Shown here: positions 1-8,631 of the stretch, piece after piece | Layout: each line of letters opens with the position of its first letter | Position numbering within the stretch: position 1 is the stretch's first letter | Assembly (NCBI GenBank): GCA_965204215.1 | Contig: CBDBDZ010000014.1 | Coordinates: 62,001 to 126,000 of the forward strand | Source of the DNA: CBDBDZ01 sp965204215 | GTDB lineage: Bacteria > Pseudomonadota > Gammaproteobacteria > Pseudomonadales > GM7GCV1 | Direction of reading: 5' to 3' | DNA length: 64,000 nucleotides | Notes under the pieces: model-generated | What the model was told of the DNA's origin: nothing | The model's database searches: none | The model's input: only the letters and a program-made list of their open reading frames with translations | Program-made: the position numbers and the translations under genes

Positions 1-567
1 CACACCAACCGCAGCCCTATAGTGGCAACAACCAGGTTGGTCGATGATGATGTGCAAACTCGTATGCGCTTATCTCGCGACACATGGCAACAACACTACG
101 CTCAATGGCTCGAAGGCGATAAGCTAATTAAATTTAAAACCGCCCTTCAACAAATTTTAGAAAAGCCATTTGAAAGTGAAAGCTCCGACCCCGAACATCT
201 TTTATACGATGGGTTTTTAAGTAACAACGACAAACGTCTGTGCCAGCAAATCGTAAAAGGTAATGGCAATGAGCTTCGCGATAGACGCTTTGTGTTTGAA
301 GCCTCAAAGTTAAACGAATTACTCTGGCGCTATCGCGCTCGTAATTTTCCGCAGAGTTTATCAGCACAGGAACAGCAAGAATGGCAAAACTACCGCAAAT
401 TGCGTTTGACTGACGCTTCTGGCGGCGCTAGTTTAACCATTGAACAATACCGTCAAAGACTTAACGAATTACATATAGAATTACGTCAGTGCAATCAAAC
501 CAATTCCAGGCAATCGGCCATTTTACAATCATTAGAACAATGGGGCGATGAGTTGCTCGCTAGCTGA
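1..567 (+). CDS. sbcB: Exodeoxyribonuclease I, C-terminal part (5' end outside window)
   Basis: The frame is open from base 1, so the gene begins upstream; the GTG at 22 is internal (reading from base 1 gives HTNRSPIVATTRLV, like the HxNxCPVVA segment of ExoI). The visible 188 residues are the helical C-terminal (ExoI_C) region, with the family segments LLYDGFLSNNDKRLC and LLWRYRARNFPQSL. ExoI degrades single-stranded DNA 3'-5' in mismatch repair and recombination. The DEDD catalytic domain lies outside the window and cannot be assessed. The stop overlaps the next gene by 20 bp. Confidence 0.93.
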   Translation, partial: HTNRSPIVATTRLVDDDVQTRMRLSRDTWQQHYAQWLEGDKLIKFKTALQQILEKPFESESSDPEHLLYDGFLSNNDKRLCQQIVKGNGNELRDRRFVFEASKLNELLWRYRARNFPQSLSAQEQQEWQNYRKLRLTDASGGASLTIEQYRQRLNELHIELRQCNQTNSRQSAILQSLEQWGDELLAS

Positions 568-1234
568 CATTTCCGCATTGGTTAATTCCTTTGGTCTAAT
601 TATTAGAGGTTGCAAATCTATCGATAACGCTCCTTATCGCGCTATGGTACTTATTGGCAGCGCAGGTGGTAGTGCATGGACTACTATCAAACAATCACCA
701 GAATACAACGACGGTAAAGCAGACCCCATCGACCGCTGGGCAATGCGAACTGGAACCCATATAGCTAAACAACTCAGCGCTAAAGCCATCTTTCCCTTTC
801 AAGGTCCGCCCTACCACCCTTTTTTAACCTGGGCAGAATCGGTAGATGAAGTATACCCATCCAAACTGGGCATGTTTATTCACCGTGACTATGGGCTATG
901 GCACGCTTATCGCTTTGCATTATTGCTGCTCGATATTCCAAACGATATGTCCATTGCTAGCGAAAAACCTCCGTCCCCCTGCGAAAGTTGCCAAGGCTTA
1001 CCTTGCCTAAACAGCTGTCCAGTAAACGCCTTCAGCTTCGAAAATGGCAAAGCCAATTATGACGTTGCTACATGTGTCAATCACTTACACGACTCAAATG
1101 CTGATTGCCACCAACAAGGCTGCCTGGCTAGAAATGCCTGCCCTGTTGGTATTAACTATCGCAATCCAACAGAATTACAACAATTCCATATGCAAGCTTT
1201 TTACCAAAATCAACGAAACAACCAAAATGATTAA
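548..1234 (+). CDS. 4Fe-4S ferredoxin-like protein (QueG-type cysteine motif)
   Basis: A 228-residue protein with cysteine clusters in its C-terminal third: CESCQGLPCLNSCPVNAF (about 143-160), then CVNHLHDSNADCHQQGC and ARNACPVG. This pattern resembles the Fe-S part of epoxyqueuosine reductase-like proteins and predicts one or two [4Fe-4S] clusters. The N-terminal 130 residues are soluble and not assigned. It overlaps the end of sbcB by 20 bp, so the two are probably co-transcribed. The role is unknown; it lacks the length of full QueG (about 350-380 residues), so I do not call it queG. Confidence 0.8.
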   Translation: MSCSLADISALVNSFGLIIRGCKSIDNAPYRAMVLIGSAGGSAWTTIKQSPEYNDGKADPIDRWAMRTGTHIAKQLSAKAIFPFQGPPYHPFLTWAESVDEVYPSKLGMFIHRDYGLWHAYRFALLLLDIPNDMSIASEKPPSPCESCQGLPCLNSCPVNAFSFENGKANYDVATCVNHLHDSNADCHQQGCLARNACPVGINYRNPTELQQFHMQAFYQNQRNNQND

Positions 1235-1262
1235 AGACCTACTGTTTCAAACTTATGAATTG

Positions 1263-1676
1263 TTACCACTCTCTCTCTTTAAGTTCTATATTCAGTTGTC
1301 CCAGCAACCCCGCAGAGCGGTGTTTTTCACTTTTTTGGTAGTCGGGGTTCATTATCATCTCTAACATGGCTTTACGACTAGGGTAGCGCACTAAAATAGC
1401 TTGATCCCAAAGCTCGTCGATTTCACCCAGCATTAGCCGATTAATCCGCCCACTAAAAACGCCATCACCACCAACATTCTTGACGTGTTGTTGTGTTTCT
1501 TTGGCATAAATTTGATAAGCCTGCTTGCCAGTTAATGTCGTTTCTCTACCGTCTTCATATTCTGCTTTGTCTTTAAATTTAAGTAAATTGAGCATAATGA
1601 TAGGTGTATCTATATCGCCTTCTGTAAAGCCTTGCATTTGCTCTTGATTGGGTTTGGTGTGGTTAATAACTTGCAT
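1263..1676 (-). CDS. DUF1330-like domain protein
   Basis: A 137-residue protein with the small alpha/beta ferredoxin-like pattern of the DUF1330/dimeric barrel group: IIMLNLLKFKDKAEY near the N-terminus, a GGDGVFSGR turn, and WDQAILVRYPSRKAMLEMI near the C-terminus. No signal peptide or membrane segment. It is convergent with the Fe-S protein gene (28-bp gap). The biochemical function of this family is not established. It stands alone, followed by decayed sequence. Confidence 0.72.
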   Translation of the reverse strand: MQVINHTKPNQEQMQGFTEGDIDTPIIMLNLLKFKDKAEYEDGRETTLTGKQAYQIYAKETQQHVKNVGGDGVFSGRINRLMLGEIDELWDQAILVRYPSRKAMLEMIMNPDYQKSEKHRSAGLLGQLNIELKEREW

Positions 1677-1757
1677 AATTCTACTTTAGATTATTAATTC
1701 GGCATGAAAATACTGAACAAAGATGTGACACAAGGAAGTACCACCGACGAGCGGAGA

Positions 1758-1814
1758 CTCGGTCGCGAACCCTTGAAATACGCAGGAGCGATATTTTTAT
1801 TGCGTTAATATTGA
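1758..1814. repeat. Dispersed repeat block B, copy 1
   Basis: A stretch of about 57 bp beginning CTCGGTCGCGAACC and running through ACGCAGGAGCGATATTTT to GTTAATATTGA. It is nearly identical to 45988-46046: one substitution after GAACC, a one-base T-run difference, and a small difference before GTTAATATT. It lies in the 288-bp non-coding gap 1677-1964 next to decayed genes. The two copies are 44 kb apart and neither lies in a gene, which suggests a mobile-element remnant or REP-like element. Its full extent is not known. Confidence 0.7.
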
Positions 1815-1866
1815 GAAATAAGACCCCATTTTAATGTTTTAGCCATAATGTTGCAATACCTCCTGT

Positions 1867-1938
1867 TTAAAACAGCCATTTCAAACCAATGCCTGCGCCA
1901 AAGCGATTGTCGTAGCTTGCGCTAATAGTATATGTCTG
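1867..1938 (-). pseudogene. C-terminal tail of an outer-membrane beta-barrel protein (remnant)
   Basis: Read on the minus strand, these bases give QTYTISASYDNRFGAGIGLK followed by WLF and a stop. Alternating hydrophobic residues and a terminal Phe are the signature of the last strand of an outer-membrane barrel. An in-frame TAG lies just upstream, so only the last strand survives. It lies 3' of the truncated copA on the same strand, where a copB-like barrel gene would be expected, but the fragment is too short to name the parent. Confidence 0.45.
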
Positions 1939-1964
1939 CTATATGCATATCAGGCATGCGATTT

Positions 1965-2477
1965 TTATACAAAATCCAGCGCTCCTTGAACAAACCTTTG
2001 ACAATGGATGGAATGAGCGGTGACCACATGACTGGTAATGGCACCATATACCCCCTGCTGTTCCTGTAAGCCTGTATGCGAGTGATACCAATAGGTTCCT
2101 GAATGTTTGAGAGGAAAAGTAAAAGTATAGGTCGTTCCGGTTAATATAGGTGGTGTCGTTAGGTAGGAAACGCCATCCTGAAGATTAGGTAGTAACAAAC
2201 CATGCCAATGTACGGATGTCTCTGTCGTCAATTGGTTATGCACATGAATCACAGCGACATCACCTTCTGTAAAGTTTAATACAGGTGCTGGAATTTGGTG
2301 GTTTACTGCTAGCGCCTGTCTGCGTTTGCCAGTAACGTTAACCGTGGTCTCATCAATCACCAAATGATAAGTAACCGTGTTGGTAGACTGTGGCAAAACC
2401 TGAGGCGATACTGATAATAAGCAACTCACCAGTAAGAGGTTGAATAAAACACTCAATATTGAAATGCGATACATCAC
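1965..2477 (-). pseudogene. copA: Truncated CopA-type multicopper oxidase (N-terminal cupredoxin domain only)
   Basis: 170 codons against about 550-620 for intact CopA. It has a hydrophobic signal-like N-terminus (about 1-30), then the first cupredoxin domain with two copper-ligand motifs: HWHG (SVHWHGLLLPNLQDGVSY) and HSHTG (GTYWYHSHTGLQEQQGVYGA). After GVYGAI the family similarity stops, and about 24 unrelated residues precede the stop. The other cupredoxin domains and the C-terminal HCHxxxH copper site are absent, so oxidase activity is not expected. A large deletion joining it to the barrel remnant downstream would explain the structure. Confidence 0.75.
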
Positions 2478-2502
2478 ACTATTATAATAAAATTGGTTTA
2501 CA

Positions 2503-3381
2503 TTAGCACGATTGACTTGCTACCTGTTTAAACAAGGAAACAACATAATTGGCTAAAGGCGTTACCAGTGTCTCTGGGCGAATCAGTAATGCGCTTTCCC
2601 AGCGAATGGACAAAGGCATATCAATTTCTCGTAACGCTCCTGCTGCAATTTCATTTTTGAATATAGCTCTTGGTGCTGCACAAATAGTATCTGTTGCCAG
2701 AACCAGCTTTTTAAGAAGGTTGTAGTTATCGGATACCAATTTTATGGTTTCCACTATGGAATGAATTTGAGAGAGTTTTACATTACCCCGCACTTTGGGT
2801 GCAATCCACGGGTATTGAGTTGCCTCATCAAAATTATCATTTCTAAACAGCGGATGACTGGTTCTGGCAATTGCAATAATGTCATCTTCAATCATTGGTA
2901 GTACTACAATATCCTTTTGTTGCCAAGCTCCAGTTTCAAAGGGCCCAACGATAATATCCAACTCTGAATTTGCAAACATTCGCAGCAAGGTTTCATCATC
3001 CTCAGTCATTACCGAAATTCGGGTTTTTCCAGTATTCTCAATAAAATCAACCAGCACCGTTGGCAATATAATTTGTTCAATAATGGGACCTACTCCCAGA
3101 TTCAACTGGCCTTGTTCCAGGTGGTTCATCAAATCAATGTGTCTTTCAATTTCCGAGAATTGTTGAAGTAGCGGCGGTGCTTTCGAGAGAATGTATTTTG
3201 CCGTATCGGTTGGCATCAGCCCTTTAGGGTATCGGTAAAATAATTGGGCGTTTAATTGATGTTCAAGTCTTGCCAGTTTTTTACTGAGCGTGGGTTGTGA
3301 CATATATAGGTCTTGACAAGATTGTGACAAGCTGCCAGTACGACTGATGCTTTGAATCAATTTGATTTCGGATATTTCCAC
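2503..3381 (-). CDS. LysR-family transcriptional regulator
   Basis: 292 residues. The N-terminal winged helix-turn-helix shows the LysR pattern (FxxxxxxGSLSxxxxxLxxSQPTLSKKLARLE) within about residues 1-60, followed by a substrate-binding domain with LNLGVGPIIEQIILP and DIIVGPF. Length is normal. It ends 25 bp from the start of truncated copA on the same strand and is divergent from the GST remnant and CoA-transferase on the other side. LysR proteins often control a divergent neighbour, so the acyl-CoA gene at 3674 is a candidate target; the effector is unknown. Confidence 0.88.
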   Translation of the reverse strand: MEISEIKLIQSISRTGSLSQSCQDLYMSQPTLSKKLARLEHQLNAQLFYRYPKGLMPTDTAKYILSKAPPLLQQFSEIERHIDLMNHLEQGQLNLGVGPIIEQIILPTVLVDFIENTGKTRISVMTEDDETLLRMFANSELDIIVGPFETGAWQQKDIVVLPMIEDDIIAIARTSHPLFRNDNFDEATQYPWIAPKVRGNVKLSQIHSIVETIKLVSDNYNLLKKLVLATDTICAAPRAIFKNEIAAGALREIDMPLSIRWESALLIRPETLVTPLANYVVSLFKQVASQSC

Positions 3382-3498
3382 TGTTAAATTATTTGAATGT
3401 ATAAAAGCTATTCTAAAATTTTAGCATATATATAAAATCTATTCATTTCCTTTATTCGCTACTTATTGTTAAAGTCTGCCAGTAATGTGAGAGAAACC

Positions 3499-3664
3499 AT
3501 GACAACCATCAAAATTTGGGGTGCTGAAACCCCTGATGTCTTGTATTGATTGGGCGGCGTTTTGTGATATTGATATACCTAATGCCATACAATCATACCG
3601 CCAACGAATTACAACCCGCCCTGCTTATCAAAAAGCTATGCAAGTTAACCATAATATTATTTGA
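3499..3664 (+). pseudogene. Glutathione S-transferase remnant (internally deleted, frameshifted)
   Basis: An ATG at 3499 begins MTTIKIWGAETPDVLY then a stop (3547-3549), a GST-like thioredoxin-fold start. In another frame, 3554-3664 reads a typical GST C-terminal helix (IPNAIQSYRQRITTRPAYQK) ending at TGA 3662-3664. The roughly 170 residues normally between these parts are missing and the frames differ by one, so this is a broken gene. It ends 9 bp before the CoA-transferase, so the two may once have formed an operon. It fills most of the 292-bp gap 3382-3673. Confidence 0.6.
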
Positions 3665-3673
3665 GAACAAGTC

Positions 3674-4876
3674 ATGAATTGTGCAAAAACCGGCCCATTG
3701 TGTGGTGTCAAAGTGCTGGATTTAACCTCCATGGTTTCAGGTCCAGTAGCGGCAATGATGCTGGCAGACCAGGGTGCAGAAGTGATCAAGGTTGAACCGC
3801 TCCACGGCGAGCAAATGCGTCATATTGGTCCAGCTCACAATGATGTAACGGCTGGATTTTTCTCATGCAATCGGGGCAAAAAGTCAATTGCACTGGATTT
3901 GAAATCCGATGAAGGCAAAGCGATATTATTGAAACTCACCGAGCAGACGGATGTGTTTTTACAGAATTTTCGCCCTGGAGCCATCGACCGTATGGGCTTT
4001 TCGGAAGCAACACTTAGAGCCAGAAATAGCAAATTAATTTATGTATCTATAAGTGGTTTTGGCGATAAAGGCCCCTACGCCGACAAGCGTGTTTACGACC
4101 CTGTAATACAGGCACTATCCTGTGCTACTGATATTCAGGAAGACAGGGCAGCGGGGCGACCGCAAATGTTTCGCATTATTATCGCTGACAAGGTAACATC
4201 ACTTAATGCAGCGCAGGCTATTTCATCAGCACTCTACGTGCGCGAAAAAACTGGTGAGGGGCAACACGTTCGCCTGTCAATGCTCGATGCCATGTTAGCT
4301 TTTTTCTGGCCAGAGGCGATGGCGGGCCTGACCTATGCCGAAAACGAATTTGATGCTAAAAAATTTCAGGGAACGATGGATTTAATTTATGAAACTCAGG
4401 ACAGTTATATCACCGCAGGAGCCGTGTCCGATTCAGAGTGGGCGGGAATGTGCAGAGCGCTAAAGCGCGAAGATTTAATTGACGACGAACGCTTTAAAAC
4501 CACAGCTAGCCGGTTTGTTAATGCAACCGAGCGCAAGCAAATCACGGCGGATGAAATCAAAAAATGGGAGAGCAAGGAAGTCCTTGGGCGGTTAAGTGAA
4601 GAAGAAGTGCCCTGCGCGCCTTTGCTCAATCGAATGGAATTGATGCAACACGAGCAAATCATCGCAAATAATTCTATTGAAAAACATGAGTTTGAAGGCT
4701 TTGGCGAAATACGTCAGGCACGCCCTGCTGCGCGGTTTGAAAAAACGCCCAGCTCCATATCGGCTCCAGCCCCCAAATTAGGTGAACAGGGCAAAGAGAT
4801 ACTAAGCTCGCTAGGCTATAGTGATGTAATGATAGAAGCCTTAATCGCCAATAAAAAACTGCAAATTGCAGAATAA
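3674..4876 (+). CDS. CaiB/BaiF family (type III) CoA-transferase
   Basis: 400 residues, normal length. The start has the family pattern LCGVKVLDLTSMVSGPVAAMMLADQGAEVIKVEP, and NRGKKSIALDLKSDEGKAI and DVFLQNFRPGAIDRMGF follow; the catalytic Asp is expected in the mid-protein DKVTSLNAAQAI region. These enzymes move CoA between a donor thioester and a carboxylic acid in the cytoplasm. The substrate cannot be told from sequence. Upstream is a broken GST and downstream a short remnant, so it may be the last intact member of a catabolic cluster, possibly controlled by the divergent LysR gene. Confidence 0.88.
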   Translation: MNCAKTGPLCGVKVLDLTSMVSGPVAAMMLADQGAEVIKVEPLHGEQMRHIGPAHNDVTAGFFSCNRGKKSIALDLKSDEGKAILLKLTEQTDVFLQNFRPGAIDRMGFSEATLRARNSKLIYVSISGFGDKGPYADKRVYDPVIQALSCATDIQEDRAAGRPQMFRIIIADKVTSLNAAQAISSALYVREKTGEGQHVRLSMLDAMLAFFWPEAMAGLTYAENEFDAKKFQGTMDLIYETQDSYITAGAVSDSEWAGMCRALKREDLIDDERFKTTASRFVNATERKQITADEIKKWESKEVLGRLSEEEVPCAPLLNRMELMQHEQIIANNSIEKHEFEGFGEIRQARPAARFEKTPSSISAPAPKLGEQGKEILSSLGYSDVMIEALIANKKLQIAE

Positions 4877-4920
4877 TACTGCGTTTACACCCCCCACAAT
4901 ATCAAACAGGTAAATCATCA

Positions 4921-5040
4921 ATGAAAAAAGTATGTATTGAGGGTCGCAACAATATTATTGCTATTCAGCGTGGGGCCAATGAGACCAGCGCAATTTTTGC
5001 AGATTTTGCCCTGGTACACCCACATAATTTCGGTTTATAA
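4921..5040 (+). pseudogene. Short remnant ORF, possibly the tail of an eroded catabolic gene
   Basis: A 39-codon frame (starts MKKVCIEGRNNIIAIQRGAN, ends HPHNFGL). It begins 44 bp after the CoA-transferase stop and overlaps the end of putA by 6 bp. The GRNNIIAIQRGANET segment faintly recalls the SGxNxIVVxxGAN region of ribokinase-like sugar kinases, but it is too short to be sure. It could also be chance. The 158-bp gap 4877-5034 contains nothing else that I recognise. Confidence 0.25.
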
Positions 5041-8000
5041 GTTAAACAATTGGGTATTACCCCCTTTGGCCACCAAATTATCTGTTTTGGTTTTCTCGAA
5101 GAAAAATTTGAATAAGTAGGCAAACCAGCAGGTTAAGGTGTTCACACTCCATATTTCTGTCAGTTCAATAACAGGAATAATTGGACCGTCTCGATACGCT
5201 AAAATATTTTTAACTTCGATATTACGGGTACTATTAGAAGTACCGCAAACAGCTTCTATGCTGCTGTCTTTTAACAATTCCTCTTGGGGGGTTTTCACTA
5301 TTTCCAGTTGGTTAAGATTAAGCGAGAGTGATTTGAAAACTGCAATATCCACATCAACATTTACTACAACATGACATCCACAACTTAGTGCTGCCAGTAT
5401 TTGGAGTTGCTTTTGTTCCAGCGAATCATTCGAGTCGATTAAACAAAATACTTTATTTTTTGGGTAAAGCGATAATGTATTCAACTCTCCTGTAGCGCCT
5501 GGCATGGTTATTGACGGTTTAATAAGTGTTTCAACTATATTGGCAAATAACTTTGCGTAGCTCAACAATTCAACAACCTCTTGTGTTTTGACGTTGGGTT
5601 GTATAAAACTGAGTAAATAATGAGGACCTCCCGCTTTGGGTCCTGTTCCCGACAAGCCACGCCCTCCAAAAGGGTTAACCCCAACAACTGCACCTATAAT
5701 ATTGCGATTGATGTAAGTATTACCAACTTGCGTGCGTTGATAAATATAGTCGGCAACGGCTTGTATGCGACTGTGTACACCTAATGTTAAGCCATAACCA
5801 CTGTTATTAATTTGCTCAATGACCTGATCAAGCTGATGTGAAGCAAAGCGAATAACATGCAAAACCGGACCAAAAACCTCCTTTTCTAATTGCTCTAAAT
5901 GCTTAATTTCATAAACTTGAGGCGTGATATAATAATCTCTTTTTGTTGCCGAATCATTTAAGTTTGCGCTGGCTAATAACGTGGAATCCTGAACGCGCCT
6001 TTGCATATAATGCTGCAATGTTTGATACGCCTCTAAATCAATAACTGGTCCTACATCCGTACTCAAATGACAAGGATCACCCACCTCTAAAGTCTGCATT
6101 GACCCTTGCAACATGTCTAATACTGTATCTGCAATATCCTGTTGCAAAAATAAAACTCTAAGCGCAGAACAGCGCTGCCCTGCACTTTGAAACGCGGAAG
6201 CAATAATATCGTCAACTAACTGCTCTGGCAATGCAGTGGAATCAGCTATCATACAATTGATACCTCCCGTTTCAGCAATTAAAGTTACTGGGGTTTGATG
6301 TTGAGCTAATTGCTGGTTGATTGCTTTCGCTGTTTCTGTCGAACCTGTAAAAACAACGCCTGAGAGCCGATTATCTGCCATAATGTGTCCACCAATTTTA
6401 GCACCATCGCCAAGCAGCAATTGCAATATTTCCCTGGGTACCCCTGCATTGTAAAAATGCTGTAGTGCTGCTTTTGCAACCCTTGGTGTCTGCTCTGCAG
6501 GTTTAGCAATAACACTGTTCCCTGTCACCAGGGCTGCGGTAATTTGACCAATAAAAATTGCCAGCGGAAAATTCCACGGACTGATACATAAAAACACGCC
6601 TTTGGGTTTTAATTCAACGCCTGCAAAGAGCTGCTCGGCTTGCAGGGCATAGTAGCGACAAAAATCCACTGCCTCCCTGACCTCAGATAATCCGTCTGCC
6701 AGGGTACGTCTTGCTTCAAAGGTGATTATTGACATCAACTGCTGAGTGTTTGCTTCCAGATTATCGGCAGCTTTTCTTAAGATATCGGCTCGTTGTGATA
6801 CAGGCAATTCCCCCCAATATTCTTGAGCCTTACTGGCAATATCCATTGCATTGTCTATAGTTTTATCGCTTACATCTTGTGGTGGCTTTTGTCGTGATAA
6901 TTGCGCCATTTCACTTTCCATTATATTTAATAAGCTCCTGGTTTGATCGGAACAATCCAGATTAATGCCTTTAGCGTTAAAACGCTTTTCACCTATATGG
7001 TGAAAGATGTTATCGGGCACAGGTATTTGAAGATGTCGCAATGCTTTCGTTGATTGTACCTCCGCGCGAATGTCTTGAATGAGTTGGTCAACGGGTACTT
7101 GATTATCTAAAAACCGATTAACGAATGAACTGTTTGCTCCGTTTTCCAACAACCTTCTAACAAGATAGGGCAACAAATCTTTATGATTGCCAATAGGCGC
7201 ATAAACTCTAACTGGAATGTCACGTTGAGGATTTTGTCGACGAATTTGTTGGTACAACACATGCCCCATGCCATGTAAGCGTTGAAACTCATACTCGTCT
7301 TCCTGTAGCCTGGTCAAAATGTAAGCAGCAGTATAGGCATTGTGCGTAGCAAACTGTGGAAAAATGGCATTGGGTTTTGATAGTAAAATATTAACACAAT
7401 GGTGATAGCTTGCATCAGTATTAGCTTTGCGAGTAAATACGGGGTAATCTCTAAAACCTTGTTCTTGTGCATGTTTGATTTCTGCATCCCAATACGCACC
7501 TTTAACCAGGCGCACCATAAGTTTACGTTGTGTCTCTTCTGCTAATTGAATCAACCACCCGGCAACCATAGGCGCCCGCTTTTGGTAGGCTTGCAACACA
7601 AAACCTAAACCCTGCCAACTGACAAGCTCGGGCTCTCTGGCAAGTTTTTCAAAAATATCTAATGATAAATCAAGCCTTGCGGCTTCTTCAGCATCTATGC
7701 TTAAGCCAATATTGTACTGCTTTGCAACCAAACATAAGGATTTAATCCGCGGATATAAATGTCGCATAGCCTGTATTTTATGTGAATATTCATAACGTGA
7801 ATAAAGCGCAGACAGTTTAACCGATATACTGTTAGCACTGTAAATGTCCTGTTTTATTAGCTGTTGTGATTGAGAGTCATCACTCAAGAAATGAATACCC
7901 GATATGGCTTTTAAATAGGATTGATAATAACGCTTTGCATCCTCTTCTGTGCGCGCACCCTCTCCTAACATATCAAACGAAAAACGCGTTCCTTTTGGGT

Positions 8001-8568
8001 TATCTTTAATACCGCGCTCTAAACCTTCGCCAATGGTTGTGCCAAGTACGTATTGCCCTCCCATAATGCGCATAGCTTGTAATACAGCTGCCCGAATCAC
8101 TGGTTCGCCAAGTGTTGCTGACAATTTTTTTACCCAACCGGCTGTTTTACCTGTAATTTCAAGGTCAAGTTTAACTATATTACCCGTTAACATTAACCCC
8201 CAGGTCGAAGCATTGACAAATAATGATTCCGACTTACCTTGGTGCATTGCCCAATTTCCTGATTGAATTTTTTCCGCTATCAGCCTGTCCGCTGTTTGAC
8301 TATCGGGTACTCGAAGCAGGGCCTCTGCCAAACACATTAATGCGACACCTTCCTGGTTAGATAGACCAAATTCTTGCAAAAAAGCATCCAAAGTTCCTTT
8401 GTTATGTTTGTTTTGCCTGCAGGCAATAACCAGGTTTTTTGCAAGGTTTAATGCGTTTTGTTTTTGTGCTTCGGTATCTTTATCGTCTTTTAATATTTGG
8501 GAAACTGCTGCATACTCATCAAGGTGAGTCTTATTAATTATTTCCTGTCTTAACGCATTTAAACTCAT
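5035..8568 (-). CDS. putA: Bifunctional proline dehydrogenase / L-glutamate gamma-semialdehyde dehydrogenase
   Basis: 1177 residues. The proline dehydrogenase barrel (roughly 170-480) carries MVRLVKGAYWDAEIK, FATHNAYTAA and VRVYAPIGNHKDLLPYLVRRLLENGANSS. The aldehyde dehydrogenase domain (roughly 560-1010) carries SPWNFPLAIF, the general base in ETGGINCMIAD and the catalytic Cys in SAGQRCSALRV. Oxidises proline to glutamate with FAD and NAD+. There is no N-terminal ribbon-helix-helix DNA-binding domain, so unlike E. coli PutA it should not repress its own gene. The C-terminus ends AKGGNTQLFNL, like the usual A(A)GGNxxL end, so it is complete. A dispersed repeat abuts the start codon. Confidence 0.95.
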   Translation of the reverse strand: MSLNALRQEIINKTHLDEYAAVSQILKDDKDTEAQKQNALNLAKNLVIACRQNKHNKGTLDAFLQEFGLSNQEGVALMCLAEALLRVPDSQTADRLIAEKIQSGNWAMHQGKSESLFVNASTWGLMLTGNIVKLDLEITGKTAGWVKKLSATLGEPVIRAAVLQAMRIMGGQYVLGTTIGEGLERGIKDNPKGTRFSFDMLGEGARTEEDAKRYYQSYLKAISGIHFLSDDSQSQQLIKQDIYSANSISVKLSALYSRYEYSHKIQAMRHLYPRIKSLCLVAKQYNIGLSIDAEEAARLDLSLDIFEKLAREPELVSWQGLGFVLQAYQKRAPMVAGWLIQLAEETQRKLMVRLVKGAYWDAEIKHAQEQGFRDYPVFTRKANTDASYHHCVNILLSKPNAIFPQFATHNAYTAAYILTRLQEDEYEFQRLHGMGHVLYQQIRRQNPQRDIPVRVYAPIGNHKDLLPYLVRRLLENGANSSFVNRFLDNQVPVDQLIQDIRAEVQSTKALRHLQIPVPDNIFHHIGEKRFNAKGINLDCSDQTRSLLNIMESEMAQLSRQKPPQDVSDKTIDNAMDIASKAQEYWGELPVSQRADILRKAADNLEANTQQLMSIITFEARRTLADGLSEVREAVDFCRYYALQAEQLFAGVELKPKGVFLCISPWNFPLAIFIGQITAALVTGNSVIAKPAEQTPRVAKAALQHFYNAGVPREILQLLLGDGAKIGGHIMADNRLSGVVFTGSTETAKAINQQLAQHQTPVTLIAETGGINCMIADSTALPEQLVDDIIASAFQSAGQRCSALRVLFLQQDIADTVLDMLQGSMQTLEVGDPCHLSTDVGPVIDLEAYQTLQHYMQRRVQDSTLLASANLNDSATKRDYYITPQVYEIKHLEQLEKEVFGPVLHVIRFASHQLDQVIEQINNSGYGLTLGVHSRIQAVADYIYQRTQVGNTYINRNIIGAVVGVNPFGGRGLSGTGPKAGGPHYLLSFIQPNVKTQEVVELLSYAKLFANIVETLIKPSITMPGATGELNTLSLYPKNKVFCLIDSNDSLEQKQLQILAALSCGCHVVVNVDVDIAVFKSLSLNLNQLEIVKTPQEELLKDSSIEAVCGTSNSTRNIEVKNILAYRDGPIIPVIELTEIWSVNTLTCWFAYLFKFFFEKTKTDNLVAKGGNTQLFNL

Positions 8569-8570
8569 TT

Positions 8571-8627
8571 AACCCAAATTATGCATTAGAAATTGTAGCG
8601 AAAGCGGAACAAAAAGCTCGCACAAGG
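8571..8627. repeat. Dispersed repeat A immediately upstream of putA
   Basis: AACCCAAATTATGCATTAG starts two bases before the putA ATG (complement of 8566-8568), so it occupies the putA 5' leader. The same 22 or so bases recur at 45861-45883 and in variants at 50028, 47660, 58398 and 60156. Further along, CTCGCACAAGG (8617-8627) matches in inverted orientation CCTTGTGCGAG at 45971-45981. This ties the putA copy to the larger composite repeat near 46 kb. Confidence 0.7.
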
Positions 8628-8631
8628 AAAA

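Noticed and set aside
1044..1364. A 106-codon frame overlapping the Fe-S protein gene and DUF1330 gene
   Set aside because: It covers the cysteine-rich region in another frame and reads antisense through the DUF1330 gene; both of those are clearly coding.
7949..8266. A 105-codon plus-strand frame inside putA
   Set aside because: Antisense shadow of putA with no start signal or family motif.
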